A stretch of 41,213 nt of DNA from Sulfurovum sp. GTDB lineage: Bacteria > Campylobacterota > Campylobacteria > Campylobacterales > Sulfurovaceae. Positions 1 to 8,246 of this stretch are shown here, piece by piece. Each line of letters begins with the position of its first letter. The stretch's first letter is position 1. Under the pieces are notes generated by a model. It saw only the letters and a program-made list of their open reading frames with translations. It did no database searches and was not told the origin of the DNA. The stretch is taken from NCBI GenBank assembly GCA_020726085.1, contig DYTG01000003.1:1-41213 (forward strand), read 5' to 3'. A program made the translations under genes and the position numbers.

Positions 1-368
1 GTGTTGGTTTCCTCACTGGGTGGGACCAAAGTTGCATTTTCATTGATTTTATCTACAATTTTATCAATGCTACTATTGTCTTCTACTTCGAGTCCCAATC
101 TATCAATGATAGCTTGTATCTCTTGGCGTGTATCGACATCTTCACGCTCTAAGTCCAAAAGGAAATGGTTAATATCAGCAAGATTATCGGCATTTACACC
201 CTCTACACCTGCATTGGTATAATCTTGTATCGTTGGGGCTGGGTTGCCGTTTTGGGCATAATTAGCCACCTTTGAAATGGCGATTTGTTGGGCGGATGGT
301 TGATTGTCGTTGCACGATGTAGCTATCAGCATCACGGTAATCATCCATAAAATCAAAAGTTTTTTCAT
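1..368 (-). CDS. Lipoprotein with AGVxGV-type repeat, partial (runs off left edge)
   Basis: The reverse strand is open from an ATG at 368-366 to the window edge (122 codons, no stop), so the C-terminal part lies outside. The start is supported by an AGGAG about 9 nt upstream. The N-terminus has two Lys, a hydrophobic stretch and a lipobox-like A-T-S-C with Cys19, so a lipid-anchored envelope protein is likely. Residues about 48-90 contain a unit of the form Y-T-N-A-G-V-E-G-V, then N-L-x-x-I-N, then V-D-T-x-x-E-I-Q-x-I-I-D, a module seen in tandem in large surface proteins. Function unknown. A C8 tract and a candidate -10 lie upstream (465-478). Confidence 0.7.
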   Translation of the reverse strand, partial: MKKLLILWMITVMLIATSCNDNQPSAQQIAISKVANYAQNGNPAPTIQDYTNAGVEGVNADNLADINHFLLDLEREDVDTRQEIQAIIDRLGLEVEDNSSIDKIVDKINENATLVPPSEETN

Positions 369-464
369 CTCAATCTCCTCTTTTTGTTTTGTTGAGTATA
401 ATGTTGCGACAACACACTTTCGGGCTAGGGTTCAAAAAAAATCAATAATGTTTCTTTGCATATA

Positions 465-478
465 ATTATACCCCCCCC
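465..478 (-). promoter_or_regulatory. Candidate -10 element abutting a C8/G8 tract
   Basis: On the minus strand a perfect TATAAT (470-465) directly follows a run of eight G (478-471 on the plus strand eight C). It points at the lipoprotein gene starting at 368, leaving a leader of roughly 90 nt. The homopolymer would sit in the -35/-10 spacer. No clear -35 is visible, which is common in Campylobacterota promoters. Confidence 0.35.
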
Positions 479-514
479 TCTTGAAATAAACTTAAAATTT
501 AATAAAGGTGTGAA

Positions 515-542
515 TTGAAATATTGGTTTTGTATGCTATAAT
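515..542 (+). promoter_or_regulatory. Sigma-70-like promoter for the histidinol phosphatase gene
   Basis: TTGAAA (515-520) and TATAAT (537-542) are separated by 16 nt and lie just upstream of the ATG at 571 and its AAGGAG (556-561). The leader would be about 20 nt. Confidence 0.55.
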
Positions 543-570
543 CCCCCAATCACACAAGGAGATAGATTTC

Positions 571-1350
571 ATGAGAGTCGATTTGCACAACCATACTGCA
601 AGGTGTAATCATGCCACAGGGACGATTGAGGAGTATATCCAAAGAGCCATTGAGCTAGGAGTGGAGATATACGGCTTTAGCGAACACGCTCCTTTGGAGA
701 TTGATCCCCATTACCGTCTTGACTTTGAGCAGATGCGTGAGTATGAAGCCGATATTTTAAATGCCAAAGCAAAGTATCAAGATCAAATCGATATTCGCTT
801 AGGCTATGAGGTTGATTATTTGCCAAACTATTTAGATGAACGAATTTTAAATGCCAAAGTTGATTATCTCATAGGTTCGGTGCATTTTTTGGACAATTGG
901 GGATTTGATAATCCAGAATTTATCAAAGAGTACCAAAACCGTGATATTGATGCTATTTGGCAAGAGTATTTTGGAGCTATTGAGAGTATGGCTAATACCA
1001 AATACTTTGATATTGTAGGACATTTGGATCTTATCAAAGTCTTTAAATATATGCCCTCATTGCCTATCGAAACGTTGGCACAAAACGCCCTTGAAGCTAT
1101 CAAGGAGGCGAAAATGGCAATAGAGATCAATCCCGCAGGACTACGCAAACCCATAGGAGAGCAATATCCCTCGCGTCAGTTGCTAGAGAGAGTCTATGAG
1201 ATGGGGATTGAGATCACCTTTGGGAGCGATGCACATAGGGTTGTGGATGTTGGATTGGGATACGACGAAGTCACCACTCTTGCTAAAACTATAGGCTTCA
1301 AAGAGGTGGTAGCATTTAAAGATAGGCAAAAAGAGTATTATCCCCTCTAA
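571..1350 (+). CDS. PHP-domain histidinol-phosphatase family protein
   Basis: A 259-residue PHP-superfamily metallophosphoesterase, most like the HisJ/HisK histidinol-phosphate phosphatase that removes phosphate from L-histidinol phosphate in histidine synthesis. Metal-ligand motifs are visible: D-L-H-N-H near the N-terminus, S-E-H-A-P around residue 38, G-S-V-H-F near the middle, G-H-L-D and F-G-S-D-A-H near the C-terminus. The ATG at 571 is preferred over an in-frame ATG at 523 because it has AAGGAG at good spacing, because D-L-H-N-H then sits at the N-terminus as in the family, and because the earlier ATG overlaps the promoter. The stop overlaps the convergent gene at 1347. hisG lies at 8876, not adjacent. 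PHP enzymes differ in substrate, so histidinol phosphate is the best guess rather than proven. Confidence 0.85.
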   Translation: MRVDLHNHTARCNHATGTIEEYIQRAIELGVEIYGFSEHAPLEIDPHYRLDFEQMREYEADILNAKAKYQDQIDIRLGYEVDYLPNYLDERILNAKVDYLIGSVHFLDNWGFDNPEFIKEYQNRDIDAIWQEYFGAIESMANTKYFDIVGHLDLIKVFKYMPSLPIETLAQNALEAIKEAKMAIEINPAGLRKPIGEQYPSRQLLERVYEMGIEITFGSDAHRVVDVGLGYDEVTTLAKTIGFKEVVAFKDRQKEYYPL

Positions 1351-1775
1351 TGCTCTTCGGGTTTGCTTGTCAAAGCGATGGTTTTGTAAAAATAGCCCAG
1401 CCCTATAAACATAAGCGTGGTACCAATGAGCAGATAAAACGCCAAAAGCATCTGTGTGTGGTCGCCTAGAGCGATTTTAAAGACTGCCATAAGAGTTTCA
1501 ATCGCAAGAGCAATGACAATTGAGATGAGAAATTTGCCCAATACTTTGTATTGTTGGTCATCATAGTGATGAAAAGATTTGACAATCACCTCATATTCAA
1601 AAATCTGTTTGGCAAGGTCGTAAATAGCCAATCCCAAAGTAATAGAGATAATGGATTTAAAAACCTCGTGCAAAATATCTTGATTGGTATCGCCAACAAT
1701 AAGCATACTAAAGACATATCCACCATAAACAATCAACCCAATCAAAACCGCCGCCAAAAGAAACAAACCCAACAT
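1347..1775 (-). CDS. Small multi-pass membrane protein, unknown function
   Basis: A 142-residue hydrophobic protein with about four membrane segments (roughly residues 2-25, 38-58, 79-98 and 107-130) and a charged loop at about 60-78 containing H-H-Y-D-D. I recognise no enzymatic motif. It converges on the histidinol phosphatase gene with a 3-nt overlap of the stop codons. The hydrophobic pattern and uninterrupted frame support a real gene. It resembles uncharacterised membrane proteins of Campylobacterota, but I cannot name a family. Confidence 0.65.
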   Translation of the reverse strand: MLGLFLLAAVLIGLIVYGGYVFSMLIVGDTNQDILHEVFKSIISITLGLAIYDLAKQIFEYEVIVKSFHHYDDQQYKVLGKFLISIVIALAIETLMAVFKIALGDHTQMLLAFYLLIGTTLMFIGLGYFYKTIALTSKPEEH

Positions 1776-1811
1776 ATAGACCGCTTTTTTGCATTTATCA
1801 TAAAGCGAATT

Positions 1812-2226
1812 CTATTTTATAAGCTTAAGCTTTTCGAGAATTTCAATGAGATTAATATCAAGTTGCAGTTTGACAAAATAGTTGCTTTTATCGCTATCAA
1901 GATGGGTTGTATCCTCTTTGTTTAGAGCATATTATGGGGGCGGATTGATGAAAATCTTTCTCCACTGAGCAGAGTAGCTCGATATAGTCGTGATTTTTAA
2001 GTATGCTGTGTACATTCTCTCTACATTTGCGTGGCAATGACATGATAAGTGTAGAGATAAAATTATCAACCGTGTGGCGATGTTTTTTATAGATATTTAT
2101 AACCTCTTTCGTGGTGTTCTTACAATCATAATGTGCTGTATTTTCAGAAGTATTATAACCAAAATTTATCAAAAAATGGCTATTAGAGCTAATTGCCCTC
2201 CAATAATGAGAAAAAATGCAACACAA
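1812..2226 (-). pseudogene. Possible frameshifted ORF remnant in the 1776-2354 gap
   Basis: This is the only candidate coding content in the 580-nt gap before petA. One minus-strand frame (2226-1897) gives a soluble-looking sequence ending abruptly at TGA. From about 1935 a second minus frame reads through about 40 residues, rich in Lys, Leu and Ile, to TAG at 1814-1812 (I-L-E-K-L-K-L-I-K at the end). Joining the two near 1925-1935 needs one frameshift. I do not recognise a family. The upstream part of the frame (before about 2190) looks non-coding, so the true start is unknown. It may be a decayed gene, a sequencing error or chance. Confidence 0.3.
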
Positions 2227-2313
2227 TTGGCTCTTTTTGAAGCAAAAAAGAGCATTATCTTTTCGTTTGGAATGTTATAAGACAAATTTATAGAATTTTA
2301 ATTAGAGTTGCTA

Positions 2314-2352
2314 TATAATTGTAAATTGAAATTTTACTATTTAAAAGGAAAG
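2314..2352 (+). promoter_or_regulatory. petABC promoter -10 and ribosome binding site
   Basis: A perfect TATAAT at 2314-2319 lies 35 nt upstream of the petA ATG, with AGGAAAG at 2346-2352 as the ribosome binding site. The region upstream is T/A-rich with no clear -35. Confidence 0.5.
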
Positions 2353-2354
2353 AT

Positions 2355-2855
2355 ATGAGTAACAGAAGAGACTTCATGGGTATTGCTCTAGGTGGCTTTA
2401 CCGCTCTTGCAGGTGGTATCCCTGCACTGTATGCGATGAAAAGATCGTGGGATCCGCTTCCAAGCATCAAAGCCGCTGGTTTTACAGAGGTGGATTTAAC
2501 CACAATCTCCGAAAATGAGCTAATAACTGAAAAATGGCGAGGTAAACCTATCTTCATTCTTAAAAAGAGTGCCAATATGCCTCAAGATCCTAGAGATGTC
2601 GTTGCGGGAGGAGCAAGGTATCATGTATCCATTGGCTTGTGTACACATTTGGGGTGTATTCCTGCTTATTTCCCAAGCGAAACGAAGTTTAAGTGCGCTT
2701 GTCACGGTGGCGAGTTTGATGCCAGTGGCAAAAATACCTTTGGCCCTCCCCCTACACCTTTGGTAATCCCCCCATTTAAAGTAGATGGCAACAAGATTGT
2801 CTTAGGCGAAGCAGGACCAGCGTATTTGGAAATGCAAAAAGCTGGAATAGCGTAA
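2355..2855 (+). CDS. petA: Ubiquinol-cytochrome c reductase, Rieske iron-sulfur subunit
   Basis: A 166-residue Rieske protein of the cytochrome bc1 complex, which passes electrons from menaquinol to cytochrome c1 on the periplasmic side. The N-terminus has a twin-arginine motif (R-R-D-F-M, residues 4-8) followed by a hydrophobic anchor. The cluster-binding boxes are C-T-H-L-G-C (96-101) and C-A-C-H-G-G (114-119). By family rule Cys96, His98, Cys114 and His117 bind the [2Fe-2S] cluster and Cys101/Cys116 form the disulfide. It is the first gene of petABC, with 13 nt to petB. Confidence 0.95.
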   Translation: MSNRRDFMGIALGGFTALAGGIPALYAMKRSWDPLPSIKAAGFTEVDLTTISENELITEKWRGKPIFILKKSANMPQDPRDVVAGGARYHVSIGLCTHLGCIPAYFPSETKFKCACHGGEFDASGKNTFGPPPTPLVIPPFKVDGNKIVLGEAGPAYLEMQKAGIA

Positions 2856-2868
2856 GAAAGGAACAAAA

Positions 2869-4104
2869 ATGGCACATTTTGAAAAAGCAAGTTCAATTAC
2901 GGAGTGGTTGGATCAAAGACTCGCTCTCACTACCGTCAAAAAGGTAATAGCATTAGAGTATTGGATTCCCAAAAATATCAATTTCCTATGGGCAATGGGA
3001 ATGGTATTGGCATTTACATTTGCTCTATTGGTTATCTCGGGAATTTTCCTATTGATGTACTATCAACCTAGCGTTGATACTGCCTTTGATAGCGTAAACT
3101 ACACCCTTATGAGTGAAGTTGGATTTGGTTGGCTTTGGAGACATATTCACGGAGTGGCGGCATCGGTGGTCTTTTTGGTCATTTATATCCATATGTTTAC
3201 GGGTATCTATTATGGCTCATACAAAAAAGGTCGTGAGATTATTTGGCTAAGCGGTATGCTTTTGTTTATCGTATTCTCTGCCGAAGCTTTCTCTGGATAC
3301 ATGCTTCCGTGGGGACAAATGAGCTACTGGGCAGGGATGGTAATCACCAATCTTTTTGAAGGTTTCTCTCCCGATATTGCAGGTGGTATTTTGAATGCAC
3401 CTGGACTCGTGGAGTGGATTCGAGGCGATTATGTACCTGGTCAAGCTTTCTTGTCACGATTTTTTATGCTTCACGTGTTGCTTTTGCCACTTGTCATCAT
3501 GGCTCTTATTGCGTTGCACTTTGCAGCACTAAGAATACCTCACGTAAACAACCAAGACGGCGAAGAGTTTGATTATCATGAAGCTGCCAAACTCTACAAA
3601 GAAGGCAATACAAAAGAGTCAAAAGTTATCCCTTTCCAACCTGTATTTTTGAGCAAAGATGTCTTTGTATTGGGTGTCTATCTCATCTTCTTCTTCTATT
3701 TGGTCTTCTATCACTTCAATTTTGCAATGGATCCTGTAAACTTTGACCCAGCCGATGGACTCAAAACTCCTGCACATATCTATCCTGAGTGGTATTTCTT
3801 GTGGTCGTATGAGATTTTACGCCCATTCCCTAAAGATCCTGGACTCATTGCCTTTGGATTTGCTCAAATGGCTTTCTTCTTGTTGCCATTCCTTGATAAG
3901 AGCGATACGGTAGCACCTGCCAATCGAAGAGGTCTTTTTAAGTATTGGTTTTGGATTATGATTGTGGATATGATTGTGCTTACAGTAATGGGCAAACTGC
4001 CACCACAAGGCATTTGGAATCATATTGGTTTGGTAGCTGCAGTAGTCTTTATTGCACTCTTTGTTGCCTTGCCATGGGTTACAAAAAACGAAAATAGAGC
4101 ATAA
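2869..4104 (+). CDS. petB: Cytochrome b subunit of the bc1 complex
   Basis: A 411-residue membrane cytochrome b carrying both heme b groups and the quinol sites. The first heme-ligand helix has H-I-H-G followed by I-H-M-F about 14 residues on; the fourth helix carries the second His pair (L-H-V-L-L and A-L-H-F-A). The Qo-site P-E-W-Y is present. The length covers the full b6 plus subunit-IV equivalent in one chain, as is normal in Campylobacterota. It lies between petA and petC with short spacers and AAGGA-type ribosome binding sites, so the three genes form one operon. Confidence 0.96.
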   Translation: MAHFEKASSITEWLDQRLALTTVKKVIALEYWIPKNINFLWAMGMVLAFTFALLVISGIFLLMYYQPSVDTAFDSVNYTLMSEVGFGWLWRHIHGVAASVVFLVIYIHMFTGIYYGSYKKGREIIWLSGMLLFIVFSAEAFSGYMLPWGQMSYWAGMVITNLFEGFSPDIAGGILNAPGLVEWIRGDYVPGQAFLSRFFMLHVLLLPLVIMALIALHFAALRIPHVNNQDGEEFDYHEAAKLYKEGNTKESKVIPFQPVFLSKDVFVLGVYLIFFFYLVFYHFNFAMDPVNFDPADGLKTPAHIYPEWYFLWSYEILRPFPKDPGLIAFGFAQMAFFLLPFLDKSDTVAPANRRGLFKYWFWIMIVDMIVLTVMGKLPPQGIWNHIGLVAAVVFIALFVALPWVTKNENRA

Positions 4105-4115
4105 GAAGGACGATA

Positions 4116-5051
4116 ATGAAAAACGAATTAAAAATTTTAGGTGTTGTTGTTGTCTTTACGGCTATTCTCTATTGGGGTGTTGAGCCTTTTGCTCACACGC
4201 AAATGCACAAACATGTCGATGGTGAGCATTTTGCCTATTCGGATCTCAATGAGAGTACCAAAAAAGGCAATGTTGAAAACGGCAAAACGCTTGTTATGGG
4301 TGCGGGTGCTTGTACGGGTTGTCACGGTATTCAAGCGGTGGCTCACAAAGCTCCAATGGATGCTGCAACTGCGGTAAGTGCTTACGGTGTTAATCCTCCC
4401 GATCTCTCTACGGCAGGTGGACTCTACAGCGAGAAGTTTTTAGTCAATCTTATCGAAAATCCTGCTCATGCCCTCAAAGTAGAGCATAAGTTTGATGTAG
4501 CAAAAGGCAAAATGCACCCTATGTCCGCATTTTACGGTGCAGGTGGCGACAAAGCACAAGAGATTGCCGATATGGTAGCGTTCCTCAAATCCATCGCTCC
4601 CAAAGAGATTTCTCCCAAAAATGCCTATATGGATGCGTGCGGACGATGTCACGCCAACCGATACGGCAAATTGGATCAGTTGGGACAAACGCCAACTTTC
4701 AAAAGTGAAACGGATACTTTGAAACACAAAGTAGCGGTTTTGGAGTATCAAGATAAACTCAAAGCCTATATGGGTAAATTGCCTCCTGACCTCTCTATCA
4801 TTATAAGAGCTAGAAGCGAACACTTCCTAGAGACATTTGTAGAGAATCCTCAATCGCAGCTCGAAGGTACTTCAATGCCCCGTGTAGGTCTTAGTACCCA
4901 AGGATTTGAGAAAGTCAAAGCCTACCTTACCCAAACAGGAGATCCTAGCAAAACAGCTCGTGAGAAGATTGGACCATGGGTACTGCTCTTTACATTAGTA
5001 TTTACTATTCTTGCTTATCTTTGGAAAAAATCCATGTGGAAAGATCACTAA
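4116..5051 (+). CDS. petC: Di-heme cytochrome c subunit of the bc1 complex
   Basis: A 311-residue c-type cytochrome with two CxxCH sites, C-T-G-C-H at 66-70 and C-G-R-C-H at 175-179, each in its own cytochrome c domain. This is the di-heme replacement for cytochrome c1 typical of Campylobacterota. An N-terminal membrane segment (about residues 7-24) and a C-terminal one (about 287-306) hold it on the periplasmic face. It follows petB by 11 nt and ends the operon. Confidence 0.93.
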   Translation: MKNELKILGVVVVFTAILYWGVEPFAHTQMHKHVDGEHFAYSDLNESTKKGNVENGKTLVMGAGACTGCHGIQAVAHKAPMDAATAVSAYGVNPPDLSTAGGLYSEKFLVNLIENPAHALKVEHKFDVAKGKMHPMSAFYGAGGDKAQEIADMVAFLKSIAPKEISPKNAYMDACGRCHANRYGKLDQLGQTPTFKSETDTLKHKVAVLEYQDKLKAYMGKLPPDLSIIIRARSEHFLETFVENPQSQLEGTSMPRVGLSTQGFEKVKAYLTQTGDPSKTAREKIGPWVLLFTLVFTILAYLWKKSMWKDH

Positions 5052-5074
5052 GATCTAACCACACCCCCTCTACT

Positions 5075-5104
5075 CTCCCCTCCTCTTGATGGGGAGTTTC
5101 TTCT
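5075..5104 (+). terminator. Possible terminator after petC
   Basis: CTCCCC (5075-5080) can pair with GGGGAG (5091-5096) across a 10-nt loop, followed by a pyrimidine-rich TTTCTTCT. It lies between the convergent petC and nnr genes. The stem is short, so support is modest. Confidence 0.35.
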
Positions 5105-6497
5105 ATATCTTCAACTGTGCAATAATCTCAATCAACTCCAATGGAGTCATAGCGTAAGAGTTTTTGGTGTATTGTCTCGAAGCCATAGCGTGCGCAAGAG
5201 AGGCATTAAGCGTAGCATCAAGGGGTGTGTATCCTTGGGCTAGTAGCGAGGCTATCAATCCTGCCAACACATCCCCACTTCCGCCTTTGGCTAAAACAGT
5301 GCTTCCGTGAGGATTGATATAGATTTTTGCTTGATAGGCTATAAGTACATTCGCCCCTTTGAGTAAAAGTACAACATGGGGATAGTGTTGGCTAAAAAGT
5401 TCAACATAATAAAAGCGATTGCTTTGGAGTTGCTTGAGCGAAATATCAACGATAGTGCAAAGCTTGAGAAGCGAAACAAACTCTTTGGGATGGGGAGTCA
5501 CTACGATTTGCTCTTTTTTTAGCAATTTTTTGATTTCATCTTTGTAAAACATATCTGCATCCACAACCATGGGAGTATCAAGCTCTAAAATCTTGCTTAA
5601 ATCAAAATCACCCAATCCCATTCCCAACGCCAACGCACCGCAACGAGAGCCAATAGAGCGTGAATGCATCAGATAGAGAGGAAGATTGGCAGGTTTGTTT
5701 GGACTTACAGCGGTAACCAATCCGCTACCAAAGCCAAAAGCACTCATAGCCGCCATTATTCCCGCCCCCTCTTGCTCCCCTACTATCACATAAACGTGAC
5801 CGTAGCTACCTTTGTGCGTGTTGGCTTTGAGGCGATGGGGCAAACGCATATCGGTTGTTTCAAGCAAAAAAATAGAGGTATCATAGGTTTCATAGAGCTT
5901 TCGAGCGACTCCCAAATGGGCTACTTCAATATCCCCCACATACTCTTTGGCTTTGTCGCTAAAGAGAGATTTTTTCAACGCCCCCATGGTAATGGTTGTG
6001 TGAGCCTCAAAGGCTACTTGTTCGATATTCCCCACACTATCAATCCCCGAAGCTATATCACACGCTATCTTGAAGCCTCCTAGTGCGTTCATTTGCTCTA
6101 TCACTTCAACGGCACGACTATTTAGAGGTTTATTGAGTCCTGTGCCAAAGAGTGCATCAATGATAATATCGTAGCCATCCCCTATCTTTTCAACGATAGA
6201 GATACCCAATTGTTTGCCCCGTTGAAGTTGCAAGATACACATAGGAGATTTCGCCCCAAAAGGCAAATAGAGCGAAACGTTATACTCATCGTGCAGGTGT
6301 CTAGCCACCACTATCCCATCAGCCCCATTATTGCCTACACCGCCAACAATTAAAATAGATTTGTCTTTATCAAAATTAGCAAGAATAAACTCACTAATCC
6401 CCCGTGCCGCATTCTCCATCAAAAGATCTTCTGTTAGACCAAAAGCCTCACAGCAGTGTCTATCGAGTTGGTTTACTTCATGATATACTTTTTGCAC
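5103..6497 (-). CDS. nnr: Bifunctional NAD(P)H-hydrate epimerase / ADP-dependent dehydratase
   Basis: A 464-residue fusion that repairs damaged NADHX/NADPHX. The N-terminal YjeF_N epimerase (about 1-210) shows G-G-V-G-N-N-G-A-D-G near residue 55 and D-A-L-F-G-T-G-L. The C-terminal ribokinase-like dehydratase (about 225-464) has the nucleotide and catalytic loop G-G-S-G-D-V-L-A-G near the end and V-V-D-A-D before it. Length fits the bacterial fused family. It converges on petC and is followed upstream by the small HepT/MntA genes. Confidence 0.92.
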   Translation of the reverse strand: MQKVYHEVNQLDRHCCEAFGLTEDLLMENAARGISEFILANFDKDKSILIVGGVGNNGADGIVVARHLHDEYNVSLYLPFGAKSPMCILQLQRGKQLGISIVEKIGDGYDIIIDALFGTGLNKPLNSRAVEVIEQMNALGGFKIACDIASGIDSVGNIEQVAFEAHTTITMGALKKSLFSDKAKEYVGDIEVAHLGVARKLYETYDTSIFLLETTDMRLPHRLKANTHKGSYGHVYVIVGEQEGAGIMAAMSAFGFGSGLVTAVSPNKPANLPLYLMHSRSIGSRCGALALGMGLGDFDLSKILELDTPMVVDADMFYKDEIKKLLKKEQIVVTPHPKEFVSLLKLCTIVDISLKQLQSNRFYYVELFSQHYPHVVLLLKGANVLIAYQAKIYINPHGSTVLAKGGSGDVLAGLIASLLAQGYTPLDATLNASLAHAMASRQYTKNSYAMTPLELIEIIAQLKI

Positions 6498-6516
6498 GGT
6501 TTAACCTTATTTAATT

Positions 6517-6936
6517 TCAAATCTTATCAATAATCTCTATTACAAAATCCAAATGCCTATTTTCATTGATAAAATCTATTATCAACTCATCTTTTAGTTC
6601 TCTATCTACCATCTCAATCTTTGATAACACTATCTCTTTTAGTCCAGCCAATTTATTCTTAGCAATATCAAAAACCTCATCCTCATCTATGCCAAAATAT
6701 TCATGAATCAAAACATTTCTAAAATTGACAATTTCTCTTTTGCTATTATCAAACAATCCGCCATCAATAAGATTTTTGGTAGCTTAGCCAATGATTTCAA
6801 ACTCTCTTATCACGCTATCCCATGCCATATAGTTGTGCTTTAACGCATCACCGTCATTAAAACTTTTACAAGTCTCTTCTATCTTTGCAATAGCTACTAG
6901 CATATCAAACAAAAAAATTTCTCTAACTCTAGGCAT
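6517..6936 (-). pseudogene. hepT: HepT-like toxin (DUF86), interrupted by an in-frame TAA
   Basis: The reading frame starts with an ATG at 6936-6934 overlapping the end of mntA and would give 139 residues, but codon 51 is TAA (6786-6784). The text around it reads I-I-G-stop-A-T-K-N-L, where the family has I-G-E-A, so a GAA (Glu) to TAA change explains it. Downstream the frame stays open to 6517 and keeps the HEPN ribonuclease motif R-x4-H-x-Y (R-N-V-L-I-H-E-Y). HepT is the RNase toxin of the MntA/HepT system, silenced by AMPylation of the Tyr in that motif. As written the gene yields a 50-residue fragment. Internal restart would produce the C-terminal 79 residues with the catalytic motif. Confidence 0.75.
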
Positions 6937-7219
6937 AAATCATCTCCTCTTGGACTCTTTTTTTCAAAAAGTTTCTCATACTATCAAGATACCCAATATC
7001 GACACTTTTTTGAAATTGCTCTTCCAAAAAATATTTGGCTTCTACTCGATTAAAATAATCTTTTTTGTCAATCTCTACTATTGCCAAATCAATATCACTA
7101 TCTTCCCTTGCTTCATCTTTTGCATAGCTCCCAAAGAGTGCTATTTTTTTGATACCAAATCTATCATAAAGCTCTTTTTCATGCCCTCTTAAAAAGTCCA
7201 ATATATCTGTTTTTGTCAT
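6929..7219 (-). CDS. mntA: MntA-type nucleotidyltransferase antitoxin
   Basis: A 96-residue minimal nucleotidyltransferase with the defining G-S-x10-D-x-D motif (G-S-Y-A-K-D at about residue 30, S-D-I-D-L at about 41). In characterised MntA/HepT pairs it transfers AMP to the HepT toxin. The start at 7219 has GAGG upstream. Its stop overlaps the hepT start, the usual arrangement. The antitoxin is intact while its toxin is interrupted, which is the viable direction of decay. Confidence 0.85.
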   Translation of the reverse strand: MTKTDILDFLRGHEKELYDRFGIKKIALFGSYAKDEAREDSDIDLAIVEIDKKDYFNRVEAKYFLEEQFQKSVDIGYLDSMRNFLKKRVQEEMIYA

Positions 7220-7246
7220 TATCTAATCCTCGCCAAACACATCTTG

Positions 7247-7567
7247 CTATTTCTCCATCTTGGAAATATACTCCGCCAACGCCTCTAGTTCATTGGGACT
7301 TAATCGATTCACTTGCGTACTCATCAATCGCCCCAAACCTACCGTATCAAGTCTGCCTTGTTGGTAGCTTTGGAGCTGGATAAGCGTTGCATTTTTGTCA
7401 TTTCCTGCAATCATGGGGCTAACATTGAGTGCTACTGTTTTGCCATCGCTTCCGTGGCATCCAGCGCACTTTTGGTAGAGTTTTTGGGCATCAACGGTGC
7501 TGTTGTCCTCATTGCCTCCATGGAGGAGTGAAAAAAAGATAACAGTTACGAATGTACTTTGTCTCAC
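7247..7567 (-). CDS. Small periplasmic mono-heme cytochrome c
   Basis: A 106-residue protein with a hydrophobic N-terminal export signal, one heme site C-A-G-C-H (residues 34-38) and a distal M-x-T-Q-V region consistent with an axial Met, as in class I cytochrome c553/c-type carriers. The start is GTG at 7567-7565, chosen because AAGGAG lies about 7 nt upstream. It may carry electrons from the bc1 complex to an oxidase, but its partner is not encoded next to it. Confidence 0.85.
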   Translation of the reverse strand: MRQSTFVTVIFFSLLHGGNEDNSTVDAQKLYQKCAGCHGSDGKTVALNVSPMIAGNDKNATLIQLQSYQQGRLDTVGLGRLMSTQVNRLSPNELEALAEYISKMEK

Positions 7568-7600
7568 TTTGACTCCTTTTTTTTGCGTTGCACTATTATA

Positions 7601-8182
7601 CTAAATTTCTTTTGGGTTTTGGATGGGTTTGCCCTCTAGTATGTCGTGCCATAGCGTGGGACTGCTCCACTCGCTTTGGATTTGCGGTGAAAATTCAATT
7701 TGGGCTACATCAATAGTACCCATACGCTCACTGTGGGCATCTTGGGCAAAGCTTTGCGCATAGCCTGTATCGGTTTCGTGGACAATGATACTATGAACCT
7801 CTACGCCTCTTTCGCCATTGACCATCAGTGTCGTATCAATGATTTTTTCTACCATCAAAAATATCACCCGTGAAAACTGCTCTGCCGATGGACTTATGGG
7901 CAACACAACCCAGCGTTTGGAGTGCTTTTGCATCGCTTCAAGATAGGCTTTGTCGTCTTTGTTCCAGAGTGTAATGGAGTGATCAAAGGCATCTATTAGC
8001 TCTTTGATACGAAGCTTCATCAATCCAAAATCATAGACCATCTGGGCTTCATCAAGGTAGCTTGACTCCAACAAAACCTCTACTTTGTAAGAGTGTCCGT
8101 GGAGATTTTGAGAACATCGCTGCGTCGTACAATGGCGAACGATATGAGCATTTTCAAATTTAAAAAGTTTGCGTATTATCAT
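7601..8182 (-). CDS. queD: 6-carboxytetrahydropterin synthase (queuosine pathway)
   Basis: A 193-residue PTPS/QueD-family enzyme that converts dihydroneopterin triphosphate to 6-carboxytetrahydropterin for queuosine synthesis. Zinc-binding and catalytic residues are visible: F-E-N-A-H near residue 9, the Cys of C-S-Q-N-L and L-H-G-H-S-Y (about 28-33), and a conserved V-H-E-T-D near residue 136. At 193 residues it is longer than the 120-residue E. coli enzyme, with an inserted middle region, as in other Campylobacterota homologues. Divergent from coaX. Confidence 0.88.
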   Translation of the reverse strand: MIIRKLFKFENAHIVRHCTTQRCSQNLHGHSYKVEVLLESSYLDEAQMVYDFGLMKLRIKELIDAFDHSITLWNKDDKAYLEAMQKHSKRWVVLPISPSAEQFSRVIFLMVEKIIDTTLMVNGERGVEVHSIIVHETDTGYAQSFAQDAHSERMGTIDVAQIEFSPQIQSEWSSPTLWHDILEGKPIQNPKEI

Positions 8183-8210
8183 GGATTAATCTTTCGTGTT
8201 TATTTTGTGA

Positions 8211-8216
8211 TAAAAT
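8211..8216 (+). promoter_or_regulatory. Extended -10 upstream of coaX-hisG
   Basis: TGATAAAAT places an extended -10 (TG at 8208-8209, TAAAAT at 8211-8216) about 30 nt before the coaX ATG. No convincing -35. Confidence 0.4.
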
Positions 8217-8246
8217 AGCTAACTTAGGTTTTAAAAAAGGTTAAAA

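Noticed and set aside
1-222. Plus-strand ORF at the left edge
   Set aside because: It lies opposite the lipoprotein frame, which has a ribosome binding site, signal peptide and recognisable repeat; the plus frame is low-complexity Ser/Leu.
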